A stretch of 64,000 nt of DNA from Acorus gramineus. Its lineage: Eukaryota > Streptophyta > Magnoliopsida > Acorales > Acoraceae. A model generated the notes under the pieces. The model was not told the origin of the DNA, searched no databases, and saw only the letters and a list, made by a program, of their open reading frames with translations. This document shows, one piece after another, positions 48,020-58,993 of this stretch. The translations under genes were made by a program, and so were the position numbers. The DNA is taken from assembly GCA_030737835.1 (NCBI GenBank), contig CM060857.1, positions 12,907,496 through 12,971,495 on the forward strand, written 5' to 3'. Every line of letters begins with the position of its first letter. The stretch's first letter is position 1.

Positions 48020-48260
48020 TGGGCTGTCTTCAATGGGCCTGTATTAGGGACTGCAACGATCATACGTCAGATGGGTTACACGGATCCGAAGCCCAAAATA
48101 GGAAACAGAGTAAACTAGCAGACCCGATTCTCTTGGACGGCTCTGATTTGTCGACGACGGACGCCCCGACAGTGAAAAAGAAAAAGAAGAGGTAAACCCT
48201 AAAATCGTTTAAAACCCTAAACCCGCACAAGCTCTTCTATATAACAATCTCTACAACGGC
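48020..48260 (+). promoter_or_regulatory. Fibrillarin promoter (left copy): telo-boxes, site II motifs, TATA
   Basis: Two telo-boxes AAACCCTAA lie at 48194-48202 and 48212-48220, followed by TATATAA at 48238-48244, about 62 bp before the ATG. Upstream are TGGGCT and TGGGCC motifs (about 48021-48040), the site II elements known to act with telo-boxes in plant ribosome-biogenesis genes. The right copy has the same motifs. Confidence 0.8.
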
Positions 48261-48305
48261 GTCGTCAAAAATCTCTCTCTCTCTCTCTAAGCCCAGATCG
48301 CACGG

Positions 48306-50278
48306 ATGAGGCCCCCGAGAGGTAAAGTTTCGTCTCTTCGATCTCCTCTTTCACTTTGGAATCTGGTTTTGTAAATCTTCTGATTCAATCGAAGCTTGTG
48401 TTTTTAGAGTTTTCCACCACTCAAAGCGCACGAAAATGATCTTGATAGTTGTTTTTGGGTGGGTGAAATGTAGGGTTTTGAGATTATCTCATCAATATCT
48501 GTTGATGATTCTATTTTTATATTTTTTGATCGAAAAACTTTCAACGGAGCATAAAATACTACAGAAATAACACACGAGAAGCTTCTTTTTGATATGTTTC
48601 TTCTACAGGTGCTGGAGGTCGTGGTGGTGGCGGATTCAGAGGTCGGAGTGATGGAGGTAGGGGAAGGGGAAGAGGAGGAGGTGGTAGAGGTGGATTCGAA
48701 GGTCGAGGTGGTGGCGGGAGAGGCCGAGGCGGGCCAGGAGGCGGTGGAAGGGGTCGTGGTGGCGGAGGGAGAGGCCGTGGCGGTGGAGGGATGAAGGGAG
48801 GGAGCAAGGTTGTCGTGGTGCCCCACCGTCTCGAGGGGATCTTCTTGGCTAAGGGCAAGGAAGACGCCCTCTGCACGAAGAACATGGCCGTTGGGGAATC
48901 TGTTTATGGAGAGAAGAGGGTTTCTGTGCAGGTGACGATCTCGCATGATTTGGTTTCTCTGTTTTTGCATTTTAATTTTGTGTGGAGGATCTTATTTGTA
49001 TATATGTATATCATCTGATGTTAGTGTGCGCTTAGTCAAGTAAAAATCATGGTTTTTAAAAGTTGAAATTTAAATTATGGTTTTGTTATATAAAAAAAAA
49101 AGAAAATGGCTTTTGATTTTTTTTATACTTGATGTCTTTTTCCAGTGTGTTGTTGGATAGAAATTTAAATTTGTTGAATCACTTTGTATCAGTAAGTGAT
49201 TACGAGCTTACCATTGCTGCCCAAGCACAACACGTACTGGATTGGACTGATTTTTGTACTTGGTGATTGATGATATGATGTGGAACAAAAACCGAACCAT
49301 CCTTTTGGTAGGATGGTAAAGATACCCTGTCCTCTGTGAGGGGACTTGTGTTCAAATCTTACCATCTGCTGATAGGTGAAGATTTCACTAAGAAAAGATA
49401 CTTACCAATAAAAAAAAGTGGAACAAAAGAATATGTTTTGTAAAGATGATATGTAAGTTATCATTTTGTGCTTATATATGTGCTCTTGCAGTTTTCTTTT
49501 TATATGTTAAGATATTCATGTTTGATGTGCATTTTTAAATAAGTTGTTATCATTTGATGATGGATGCATAAATTAAATGTATTTATTGTTCAAATTCTTT
49601 CAGAATGAAGAAGGTACAAAGGTTGAGTACAGGGTTTGGAATCCATTTCGATCAAAGCTGGCCGCAGCAATAGTAAATGGTGTTGACAATTGTTGGATTG
49701 TAAGCTCACTGTCACTTCTTCTGTTCTTTTTATGTTATTCATGTCATTTTGTTCTCAGATCAGACTTATACAATTTCAATGATGGTTGCCATGCTAGTTA
49801 TGTTGTCACTTTTTTCCACTTAGTTTTCTGTTCTCAACATTTTTTTATTTTATCGAATGTCTGATAAGAATATAATTTTGATTTCTTCAGTTATTTTATA
49901 TATTATTCATTCTTTTTATCATGATAGAAACCTGGTGCAAAGGTTCTCTATCTCGGTGCTGCATCTGGGACCACTGTTTCTCATGTTTCGGACATTGTTG
50001 GACCTGTAAGTTGATTGGATCTGTAATGGCCACTACTTGTTCTTGCATCATACAAAACAATTTTAATATGAATTTATCCATCCTCTCAATTTTTTTGGCA
50101 GACGGGAATGGTCTATGCGGTGGAATTTTCACATAGAAGTGGTAGGGACTTGGTCAATATGGCAAAAAAGCGAACAAATGTCATACCCATCATTGAGGAT
50201 GCTAGGCATCCTGCTAAGTACCGAATGTTGGTCGGCATGGTTGATGTTGTTTTCTCTGATGTTGCTCAGCCAGACCAG
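48306..50278 (+). pseudogene. Fibrillarin, left copy: first five exons only
   Basis: Exons: 48306-48321, 48609-48931, 49604-49699, 49928-50005, 50102-50278, all GT-AG and in phase, giving 230 codons. Fibrillarin is the nucleolar 2'-O-methyltransferase of box C/D snoRNPs. Residues 5-68 form the RGG (GAR) domain. The methyltransferase part starts at [12 protein letters not shown] and includes SAM motif [15 protein letters not shown] and [14 protein letters not shown]. The normal protein has about 80 more residues (an ARILALNAS-type start), and no such exon is visible in the 3.4 kb between the exon 5 donor at 50279 and the next duplicated block. It is probably a truncated 5' duplicate, though all present exons are open. 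Confidence 0.75.
49297..49420 (+). mobile_element. Possible tRNA-derived SINE in fibrillarin intron 2
   Basis: TGGTAAAGATACCCTGTCCT followed about 35 bp later by TGTGTTCAAATCTTACC resembles Pol III A and B boxes of plant SINEs, and the unit ends near a short A-rich stretch. The same sequence is in the right copy at 62763-62886. Confidence 0.4.
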
Positions 50279-51553
50279 GTATGTGCTCTCCTATATTGGT
50301 TTGTTCGACTATTTTATGTTTGTTTCTTTTTTTATCTATCAATTGTTCTGCTTTTTTTATACAATTAAACAATTCATTTAGGTTTCCCTTACTTATAACT
50401 GATAATGTGTCAATATTTAATATGGACAGGGTTTCCGCATTTATTTGTGATATCCTGTGGCTTGGCCTTCCTTCATCTTACATGGAAGGAATTGATTTAT
50501 GTTTTCCAGGGAAAAGAGTGGTTTATTTTTTTGAAGAAAAGGCAAAAATTATGTTTATCTGCCATGACATGCATGAAGTGAATTATATAGAGATCAACAT
50601 TTAATGACAACTGAAGTCTTCTAGCTTCTTTTTCTTAGGAAGCCAAATTTCTGATTGTGTCTGTCTGACTTCCATGGGACATATGCCATGACACGACATG
50701 CATCTGACAGTGAGTTGCAGTTGTCGTGCATATCCGAAATTTGAAAATATGTTTTTGAATTTCGGACACAATAATGGATACATTGTGCACTTAGCCAGTG
50801 CATATGCAACATGGCTCTATAAAATGTTTCTTTTTGGTTATGCAGTACATTGTAAGGTTTTATGTTTATGATCTGCGTGGATCAAGGACTTAAATGATAC
50901 TTAAATCAAAGAGTTAACTGTTGATAAAAATACTGTATTTATATAGCATATCATCTATGGATTAGTCATTTTTCATATATATATATATTATACTATGATA
51001 TTTATTACTTATTTATTTAGCTTCATGTCTGGAGTTTTCATGTCCTAGATTTTTCAATATCACCATGTCGTGCCGGGTTTGTGTCCATAATCATAGATTT
51101 CTTATTGTTTCAATTTGGATAATTCATCTGATGGAAATATTAATCAACAATGAATGATATTCTCTCTGGAAAAATCCTTGTGTGAAATCCTGTTTAAGAT
51201 TTTCTTGGTAATTGCAAATGTGCCTATAGAGATGCACTTGCATGATATAAAAAAATCTGCATGTGCATAATTTTATATTCCATTTCCAATTGATCACAGT
51301 TATGCATTTCTTACACTGCATATGTTTTTAACTTGCAGAATAAATTGTTATTTATGATTCGCATATCACCTTTGCCTGATAATGGCCTATATTCATGCAT
51401 CTGTACACCAAACAGATCATATTCTATATATTGTTAAAACATTTGTTTTGTTTCCTAAAAAATGAATATGATTTGAACGAGCTGCATCATTTTTTTTCCC
51501 TTTAAACCAACTATTTCTTTTACCTTTTTGGGCTTGATTTCTGTGGACTGTAA

Positions 51554-51626
51554 GCATATGAGGAGTTAACTCGGATTTCCCTTCAGGACATCAAAATGGA
51601 TGATGCATATTTCGAGTTTCTGATGC
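51554..51626 (+). ncRNA. Candidate box C/D snoRNA, degenerate copy
   Basis: It has a C-box-like ATGAGGA, internal GATGATGC and D box CTGA at 51620-51623, with outer GCAT/ATGC that can pair as a terminal stem. It aligns along its length with 51903-51974. Arabidopsis fibrillarin genes are known to host a U60-type C/D snoRNA in intron 5, the same position. The guide target was not identified. Confidence 0.35.
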
Positions 51627-51902
51627 AAATATTCAGTCTTCTAAATGAATTTTTGCCTTGTCGTTTTATTTGAGTTTTCTCTCTCTTTCACACTATCTTT
51701 TCTATTCAACTACCAAACCTCGATGATGGATCTACTCAGGATATATGGAACCAATTTGGATGCGCCTAAGCATTTTGAATATCTTGAGTAGTGACTTGAG
51801 AGATCCTACAACAGTTCATTGTCTTTCGATTCTTATCTTATTTCTTGGATCATGATTACTTTGATAGTATTGACAACAATCATGTAATGATATATACTTG
51901 AA

Positions 51903-51974
51903 GCATGTGATGACATATACTTGGATTCCCCTTCAAGACAGCATAATGTATGATGCAAGTTTGAGTTTCTGAAG
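51903..51974 (+). ncRNA. Candidate box C/D snoRNA (second copy)
   Basis: A perfect C box GTGATGA lies at 51907-51913 and D box CTGA at 51969-51972, with an internal TATGATGC as possible C' box, about 66 nt from C to D. Most bases agree with the segment 349 bp upstream (words GGATT(T/C)CCCTTCA, GATGCA and GAGTTTCTGA). Terminal pairing is short. Confidence 0.4.
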
Positions 51975-53741
51975 CCAGTATTTTTATAATGATATTCTTG
52001 TAGCAACTCCTGCATTTGTTAGCAAGGTTTTCATATATAGTATTGTTGCTCAAAAAGCTCGCCTTTCAGCATTCAGTGGCTTAAATAATTTGGTACCAAG
52101 TCTTTTTTTTGTTTTCCAAGGCATTCACTCCACATAGCAGTTTGTAATTTCTGCCACTAAAAAAGGAGCAATAAGTGCCATGGTAGTATCTCATTCCTCT
52201 TTATAAGCATGTGTGCAGTATCTTATGGCTATAATGAGTAACATACAAAAATGTAGTCTATAGTATAGGTGAGAAGCACTGGATTCATATTGAGAAATAT
52301 GATGGTTTCGAAATCGTCGATTAGATGTTGATTTAAGCATGGAGGTGCATCGTGTTTGATGAAATTTAACATCTAGAACTTGGGCATGCATTGTAGCTCA
52401 TTGTATGAGAGGACAAAACAACTACACTTTTTTTTGGTCAGTTGCTCTTTATTTATTCCGGTAACCCAAAAAAATAATGTCTGAAAAAATGTGAAAAGAA
52501 ATTTAGATCTAGGAGCATTATAATTGCATAAGCAATTAATGCAATATTAACCCTTTCGCATGCTTTCTGCTTCGAAGATGCATTGATTGATTGAAGAGAG
52601 TATGCAATCCGTGTATATCTTTGCTCAGAGGAATAATTGTTTTAAGAAGGAAAGTTAAACTCTTCAGTGTTCTTGTGGGGTATATACATTCTAAACTATA
52701 CTTATTACCAAAACTTTATCAACCATGTATTGGAAAATTATATGATCGAAGTATAAAAACTTAAACAATTAATGATAATACTTCACAAAAAATCGATAAT
52801 CTGAATTAATATTTGTTCATTATAATATTTCAACAAAGTTGTTCATGTGCAACGCACATGTGCATCAACTAGTTTATGCATTCATGAACATCACAACTAG
52901 CAGATGTATAACCTTTGACGCTTTTTTTTTTTTTCTCTCTATTTCTTTTAATCCTTTATTGAAACTTGTACTGAGTCTTCTTCTATTATATATAAAAGTG
53001 CTGTAACAAGTTTTATTTTTTTTAAATAATAATAATAATAATAACTTTTTGATATCATAAATATTTTTAATGACGCATAGGCTGTAAGATTCCAAATTAG
53101 ACCCCATAATCTCACGTCTAGACAAATATAGCTACCATTAACATCGAGTTACCATAAAAAAACAAAAAAACATCGACTTACCATAATTGTCAAACCAGTC
53201 TATTCGTCACATGGTGAGTGATTTTGGCTGGTTCTTGTACAGTCTACACAAATAGCCACAGACGTCGTTTCAGGTGTTATCTATTTTTCAGATATTAATT
53301 ACTATACCCAAGTACCCAACAAAGCGCGCTTAATGCCAAACACCACACTGCACACTCAATTATTGGTCGTTTGGATTCGTGTTTATATTAATTCTTACCG
53401 TAGAATTATCAAACGTGGATATAAATGATTTTGTCAAAGCCGACCAACAGTTCTTACAGAACACCCAAATGGACTCTAAGTTATAAATTAAATAAATTAA
53501 CTTTGAAAAGGTCAAAAGTGACATATTTATTATATCAGTCATGATATCTGAGCCTCAATTTATAAGCCTTACTCACAAGCTCCAATATTGCGTCATTTTT
53601 TTATTGGATTATTGGTGACTTTTATAAAAATGTAAAATGTTAAAATACGGATCTGTCATTCATTAAAAATCCGTCTCATTAACCTAAATCCTCATTTTTC
53701 TCGATTCGGTTATTACTCTTCCACATGAAAGTGTTATATTA

Positions 53742-54090
53742 ATATTTTATTATTTAACTAAATATTTATTTATTATATTATTATTTAGTTGGTTATTATT
53801 ACTCTAATTAACTAGTTAAATAATAAGCAAAAATAATAGTGGGCCCACTTCTCCACCCACTCAAACCTCTATACCCATCTAAAATAATATTTTTTAGAAT
53901 CTTTCAAATGGTGGGACCTACATTTGATTGACTAAAGTAGTAGCCACAGTTAACACTTCCCTTAACATATGACAGGCGGAGCCCACATTTAGCTTGCCCT
54001 TAACACTTTCATTGGAGTACCATTTTTATATGTTTTCTAAAAATATGACACTAACTAGTGAGTTAACATGTCCATTGGAGATGCTTTTAG
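53742..54090. mobile_element. Tourist-like MITE (PIF/Harbinger), partial copy 3
   Basis: It closely resembles the MITE at 45452-45850 from GTTATATTAATATTTTATTA to the right end CATTGGAGATGC, but its left end is lost or degraded. It begins a second, interrupted copy of the duplicated segment. Confidence 0.65.
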
Positions 54091-54095
54091 AGGTT

Positions 54096-54287
54096 TGACA
54101 CAGAGTGAAGTATCGATCAAAAATATGTTCCTGATTTGCCTGTCTTTATTCGAATATAAAAATTTGTTTTTTTTTCTTCGGTTAGTTTTTTTTTTTTTCT
54201 TGACCGAATCTTTCCTATACGCAGATAGTAAAACTCAAACTCAAATGAACGGTAAAATTTGAACCCAACTATCTAAATCTTTACACT
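54096..54287 (+). repeat. Left direct repeat flanking the nested LTR insertion
   Basis: From TGACACAGAGTGAAGTATC to CTAAATCTTTACACT it matches 58810-58993 in the same orientation, and 45856-46047 in the left unit. Confidence 0.9.
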
Positions 54288-54477
54288 TGTTAAAGAATCA
54301 TTATTAGGATAATATTATATTTTTATTGTCATTATTGTGATATTATTAGTTTTCTAGTTTTCCTAGATTCCTTATCTGTATTTTAGGGTTTCCTCTATGT
54401 ATCTATAAATAGAGCCCTTTGGCTCCTCTAATATAATAACAATAATTTCCTTTTCTTTATTCTAACATGGTATCAGA
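54288..54477 (+). repeat. 5' LTR of a small copia-type element
   Basis: 190 bp, starting TGTTAAAGAATCATTATTAG and ending TTATTCTAACA. It holds a TATA-like TCTATAAATAGAGCCC near 54400. Its start is repeated at 56391 as the 3' LTR. Confidence 0.9.
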
Positions 54478-54581
54478 GCCACCACCTCAAAAATTCTAGA
54501 TCCACAAAAGCTTCTCTTTCTCTTCCCCGCTTCGATTGAAGAGTCTTCAATCGGAGCGGGGGAGGAATTTTGCTCGCGAGA

Positions 54582-55040
54582 TCTAAAAGCCGCTGACGTC
54601 GCCGTCGCCGTCGTGCCCTTGCCGTCGTGGTCGTGCCCTTGCCGTCGTCGTCGCCGTCGCCGTCGTGCCCTTGCCGTCGTGCCCTCGCCGTCGTGCCCTT
54701 GCCGTCGCCGTCGTGCCGATCTAAAAGCCGCTGACGTAGCCGTCGCCGTCGTGCCCTTGCCGTCGTGCCCTTGCCGTCGTGGTCGTGCCCTTGCCGTCGC
54801 CGTCGTGCCCTTGCCGTCGCCGTCGTGCCGATCTAAAAGCCGCTGACGTAGCCGTCGCCGTCGTGCCCTTGCCGTCGCCGTCGTGCCCTTGCCGTCGCCG
54901 TCGTGCCCTTGCCGTCGCCGTCGTGCCCTTGCCGTCGCCGTCGTGCCCTTGCCGTCGCCGTCGTGCCCTTGCCGTCGCCGTCGTGCCCTTGCCGTCGCCG
55001 TCGTGCCCTTGCCGTCGCCGTCGCGGTCGTGCCCTTGGCC
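54582..55040. repeat. 20-bp minisatellite GCCGTCGCCGTCGTGCCCTT
   Basis: Perfect 20-bp periodicity is clearest at 54860-55020 (about eight consecutive units). Upstream, a larger unit starting GATCTAAAAGCCGCTGACGT appears three times (about 54581, 54718, 54831), each followed by a variable number of shorter GTCGTGCCCTTGCC units. Confidence 0.95.
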
Positions 55041-55104
55041 GTCGCCGTCGTGCCCTGCCGAGGTGCCCTGCTCGCCCTGCCGTCGTGCCCTGCCAGCCCT
55101 GCCG

Positions 55105-55345
55105 TCGCGCCCTGCCAGCCCTGCCAGGACGTGCCAGCGCTCCCGGATATCCCGGGATCTGCCCTGCCAGCGCTCCCAGATATCCCAGGATCTGCCCTGC
55201 CAGCGCGTGCCAGCCCGGATATCCCAGGATCTGCCCTGCCAGCGCTCCCGGATCTCTCGGGATCTGCCCTGCCAGCGCGTACCAGCCCGGATATCCTGGG
55301 ATCTGCTCTACCAGCGCGTGCCAGCGCTCCCGGGTCTCCCGGGAT
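55105..55345. repeat. Variable tandem repeats around CCTGCCAGCGCTCCCGGATA
   Basis: Five or six imperfect units of about 35-50 bp alternate CCAGCGCTCCCGGAT with CCAGCGCGTGCCAGCCCGGA and share ATCCCAGGATCTGCC. All frames are open because the composition lacks A/T-rich stops. Confidence 0.85.
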
Positions 55346-55735
55346 CCTGTCCGGGACGCCTCCCCAGCCCGACCCGGGTCGCTCCCAGCATCTGACCCGG
55401 GTCCTCCGAGCATCGGACCCGGATCCGTGAACCCGGCCCGGGACGCTACCGGATCCGCCCTCCGGCCGCCCTCCGCCACCTCCGGCCGCCCTCCGCCTCC
55501 GGCTCCTCCGGTCACCTCCGGTCGCCGTCGTGCTCCTCCGGCCGCCCTCTGCCGCCTCCGACCACCCTGCCGCCGCCTCCGGCGCCGCCTTGAGACTTCA
55601 AAACCACTAAATCGGTCATAACTTCCTCTCCGGAAGTCCGATTAAGGTGATCCAGGAGTCCATTTTGCTCGATTTTTCGTTCTCTATGCATCTGTGTGAT
55701 TCTTTTCTTCATCCGAGATCTCTACGATCCTCCTC

Positions 55736-56240
55736 GCAGATTTGCACACCTCCGCGCATCTCCTTGCGGCATCGACCGCTCTCGCGCTCTTCGTGCAATC
55801 TCGCTACTTCTCTTGCTCCCTTTACGCATGTCTTCTTCTATGTGCGCTCTTTCTCTTTTTCGCAGATTTGCACACCTCCGCGCATCTCCTTGCGGCATCG
55901 ACCGCTCTCGCGCTCTTCGTGCAATCTCGCTACTTCTCTTGCTCCCTCTACGCATGTCTTCTTCTATGTGCGCTCTTTCTCTTTTTCGCATATTTGCACA
56001 CCTCCGCGCATCTCCTTGCGGCATCGACCGCTCTCGCGCTCTTCGTGCAATCTCGCTACTTCTCTTGCTCCCTCTACGCATGTCTTCTTCTATGTGCGCT
56101 CTTTCTCTTTTCGTAGATTTGCACACCTCCGCGCATCTCCTTGCGGCATCGACCGCTCTCGTGCTCTTCGTGCAATCTCGCTACTTCTCTTACTTCCACT
56201 ACGCATGCCTTCTTCTATGTGCGCTCTTTCTCTTTTCGCA
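55736..56240. repeat. Four tandem copies of a ~125-bp unit
   Basis: CGCAGATTTGCACACCTCCG (or a one- or two-base variant) starts at about 55736, 55860, 55985 and 56110. Each unit continues through CTTGCGGCATCGACCGCTCT and ends in TGTGCGCTCTTTCTCTTTT. Identity between units is very high. Confidence 0.95.
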
Positions 56241-56390
56241 GCATTGCGGCCGCCACACGCGTCTCTGCAGAGCCCTTACCGTGCCTTTGTTGCACCCCTG
56301 CCGCGCCTGCACGTGCTGTCGCCAGCCTTCGCCACCTTCTCATTTTTGTCCAAACTCTAAGGGTTCTACCTTTCAGAGTTTGGGAGGGGG

Positions 56391-56431
56391 TGTTAAAGAA
56401 TCATTATTAGGATAATATTATATCTTTATTG
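56391..56431 (+). repeat. Truncated 3' LTR of the copia-type element
   Basis: Only the first 41 bp (TGTTAAAGAATCATTATTAG and on) are present. It is cut by TGACGGCCCG at 56432. Confidence 0.88.
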
Positions 56432-56753
56432 TGACGGCCCGTGTCCCAAACCCTCGACACGTGCACGCCACGTGCCTCAAAACTCACCATTCTTTTATAT
56501 ATAAAAAAAAAAACATCGAAATAACCACCCTATATAAACTCATCTGGTAACAACCCTGGGATAACATATAATCATCAAGAAATATATAATCACCTATATA
56601 AGCTCACCCAGGAAAGTTTAAGCAGTCAACAGAGCATCTAACACACCTCATATACAGTCATCCATATATACAGAGCATTTTAACATAGGCATGGTTCACT
56701 AGACCAGCCTCTACCAAAAATAATCATATACAGATCCAAAACATCAACAATAT

Positions 56754-56811
<58 letters not shown>

Positions 56812-58809
56812 ATCACCAACTGGACGTGACCCCCAAAAGAAGACAAAGTCAACGCCCAGGAACCCCCGCCTCTACTCTGCAAAAATAGGAAAATAGAATA
56901 GAATGAGCGAAAGATGCTCAGTAAGTAACCCAGACATTCCACGAATAATTACTCAAAGGTGAAGCTCAAATAGAATGAAATACTAGCTCAAACATCTCAA
57001 TAAACATGAGGCCAAATAATAAATACCAAATGAAACAACTGTATGATTACCAGCAGAGAAAATAAATAGCATTGCTGATAAACTCACCCATCAAAGAGGA
57101 ATGAATAGCTCAGAATAACACATCACAATCGATAAGGCCAACAAATAACATCAAGGTGCATCACCAATGGACTAAGAACAGATACCCTGAAATCACAATT
57201 TAGCTGAATCACCCCAATCTGAATGATAAGGAATCGCAACTCTGGCCCCTGAATGTCCAGAGCGCAGGATTGACCATCTACATGACCCCATCTCGGCCCC
57301 CCGCCGTCCGAGATGTCCACAACATACAAACCTCGCGCGTGGCCCTCGAACATCCACCGCGAAAAACGCTACCTGGCCCCCCGCCGTCCAGGCACGGTAG
57401 GGTATTAACCTGCCCCCCTACAGGACCCGTACGTACTCATGCGCGCTCATGGGGAGCTAATCCTCAACCCAAATATAAGGTCTATGGTCATCCAACTCCA
57501 AGCAAGCAAAAAGGTAATATAAGAAGCAGCGATATCAAGTAAATCACAAAGCTCCATGGTCGGACAGCACAACCACGCTGATCATAGGATGCCAACAAAT
57601 CACTAGGATGTAAATAATAATATCAAGGAAGGCTCACAATATTAACAAGTCAATTATGAATTCACGAGAATCAATAAAGAACTATATAAAATGCGTCACA
57701 AAATAAGGAACACCCTGGAATCTCAAAATAAATTGATCAATGATATGAATATTCAGAATCTCGATCAATTACAGAATCTCAAATAACTCAAACAGCAAAT
57801 CAACAGAGACAACAACAACAGAGCGTGGAATGGAATGGAACAAACAAATAGCAATAGGGTCACTTACCTTACAATTTATATCCCAAACTGGACTCACCCT
57901 ATTCCAGCTCTTAAAACAGGCAGAGAGGAAATCCACTGATAAAAATATAATCTCAATCAGATGCAACATATAATCCCAATAATCAAGAAATTCTCAGTTT
58001 CCCCCAAATCAAATCCGATGTCCTAAATACAAACCCTAAGTTAACGCAATCAAAATAACTCTCCAATTCTTATTTACCCAGCCCCAAGAACAAATTCATA
58101 TTTCAGTCCCAAATCACAATTTTTAATTTAGAACTAAAATAGAACAACCCTAGATGAAGAATAACGATGAAAGGAACAAGAATCCTTACCCAGTATGGTA
58201 CGAAAAATATTCCACGAAGCTTTTCCTAATTTTTTCCTAATTTTTCCCCCTTTTGTTTTCCCTCAAAGAGCCTCGGACGACTCTCTCTCTCACCATATAT
58301 AACCACCACCACCACCGACTCACCTATCATTAAATGAAATTTATAAATCCACTAAAATTACCAAAGTACCCTTCCTTAATAACCTGCGCAGCCTTGACTC
58401 AAACCGCTATATCTTGTTGTAGGAGAGTCCACTTCAAATGATTCAACTTCTGTTGGAAAGGTAACGAAAATATCTATAACTTTCATGTCTAGGCCAAGAT
58501 CAAAAGAAGCCTCCAACTATATTAAAAATAACGACGAACAGAAGACCTCGCCATTTCTTCTTCTAAGGGTAGAAATGGTAAAACAACCATAACTTTTCTA
58601 ATACAGCTCCAAATGACACCAAACTAATTTTATATGAGAGATAACTCAAATATAAAGACTTCATATGTTTAGCGCAAAATCCAATTATGCCTCGAAGGTG
58701 CTTTCTGAAAATGTAACCAAATGCAAGGCTTCCAAAATAATCAGGACCAAAAGCTCAATAGCATAAAATTATCCTATCCTGCAATCCAAACATGTAAATA
58801 TTAGAAAAC
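56432..58809 (-). mobile_element. Lone LTR of a second (gypsy-type) family, ~2.4 kb, minus orientation
   Basis: Read on the minus strand it begins TGTCAGTTTTCTAATATTTA (near 58814) and ends GGACACGGGCCGTCA (56432), so it has TG...CA ends. It contains a promoter-like TATATATGGTGAGAGAG (about 58285-58300) and TACTTACTGAGCATC-type sequence common in plant gypsy LTRs. No internal domain adjoins it and no 5-bp target duplication is seen: left flank TATTG, right flank CAGAG. Its right end overlaps the repeat starting TGACA. Confidence 0.6.
56755..56808. repeat. (AT)n microsatellite in the gypsy-type LTR
   Basis: About 26 AT repeats without interruption. Confidence 0.95.
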
Positions 58810-58993
58810 TGACACAGAGTGAAGTATCATAAAAAATATGTTCCTGATTTGCCTGTCTTTATTCAAATATAAAATTTTTTTTTTTTGTTTTTTTTTTTTT
58901 TTCTTGACCGAGAATCTTTCCTATACGCTGACAGTAAAACTCAAACTCAAATGAACGGTAAAATTTGAACCCAACTATCTAAATCTTTACACT
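58810..58993 (+). repeat. Right direct repeat flanking the nested LTR insertion
   Basis: From TGACACAGAGTGAAGTATC to AAATCTTTACACT, matching 54096-54287. It is also the left edge of the right fibrillarin duplication unit. Confidence 0.9.

Larger units (their letters stand above)
45856..50504 (+). repeat. Left unit of the fibrillarin segmental duplication
   Basis: From TGACATAGAGTGAAGTATC near 45856 to the last comparable base near 50504 this region matches 58810-64000 at very high identity. The offset is 13,466 bp through most of the gene. The two differ by small indels and one insertion of about 530 bp in the right unit (60541-61070). Confidence 0.93.
50279..53741. other. Region after the truncated fibrillarin copy (intron-5-like)
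   Basis: No fibrillarin 3' exon or other protein gene is visible. It contains two related snoRNA-like segments (51554-51626 and 51903-51974). The rest is AT-rich, ending at the partial MITE near 53742. Confidence 0.45.
54288..56431 (+). mobile_element. Non-autonomous LTR retrotransposon with GC-rich tandem-repeat interior
   Basis: The 5' LTR (54288-54477) is followed immediately by the primer-binding site TGGTATCAGAGCC at 54478-54490 (complementary to initiator tRNA-Met, as in copia elements). A polypurine tract GGGAGGGGG at 56382-56390 precedes the 3' LTR at 56391, of which only 41 bp remain before another LTR cuts in. The internal ~1.9 kb has no gag or pol and consists of three tandem-repeat domains. 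This resembles a non-autonomous (TRIM/LARD-like) element that depends on a copia helper. Confidence 0.85.

Noticed and set aside
48404-48970. Minus-strand Pro/Ser/Thr-rich frames opposite fibrillarin exon 2 (also 61909-62436)
   Set aside because: Mirror of the RGG-coding GGA/GGT repeats; the plus-strand fibrillarin exon explains the sequence.
49553-49575. TGATGATGG-like box in fibrillarin intron 2 considered as a snoRNA C box
   Set aside because: No D box with terminal pairing at a suitable distance.
54721-56415. Several long overlapping frames (up to 280 codons) on both strands
   Set aside because: They arise from GC-rich tandem repeats lacking stops; frames are open on both strands at once and the products are repeats of Pro/Ala/Arg/Ser with no domain.
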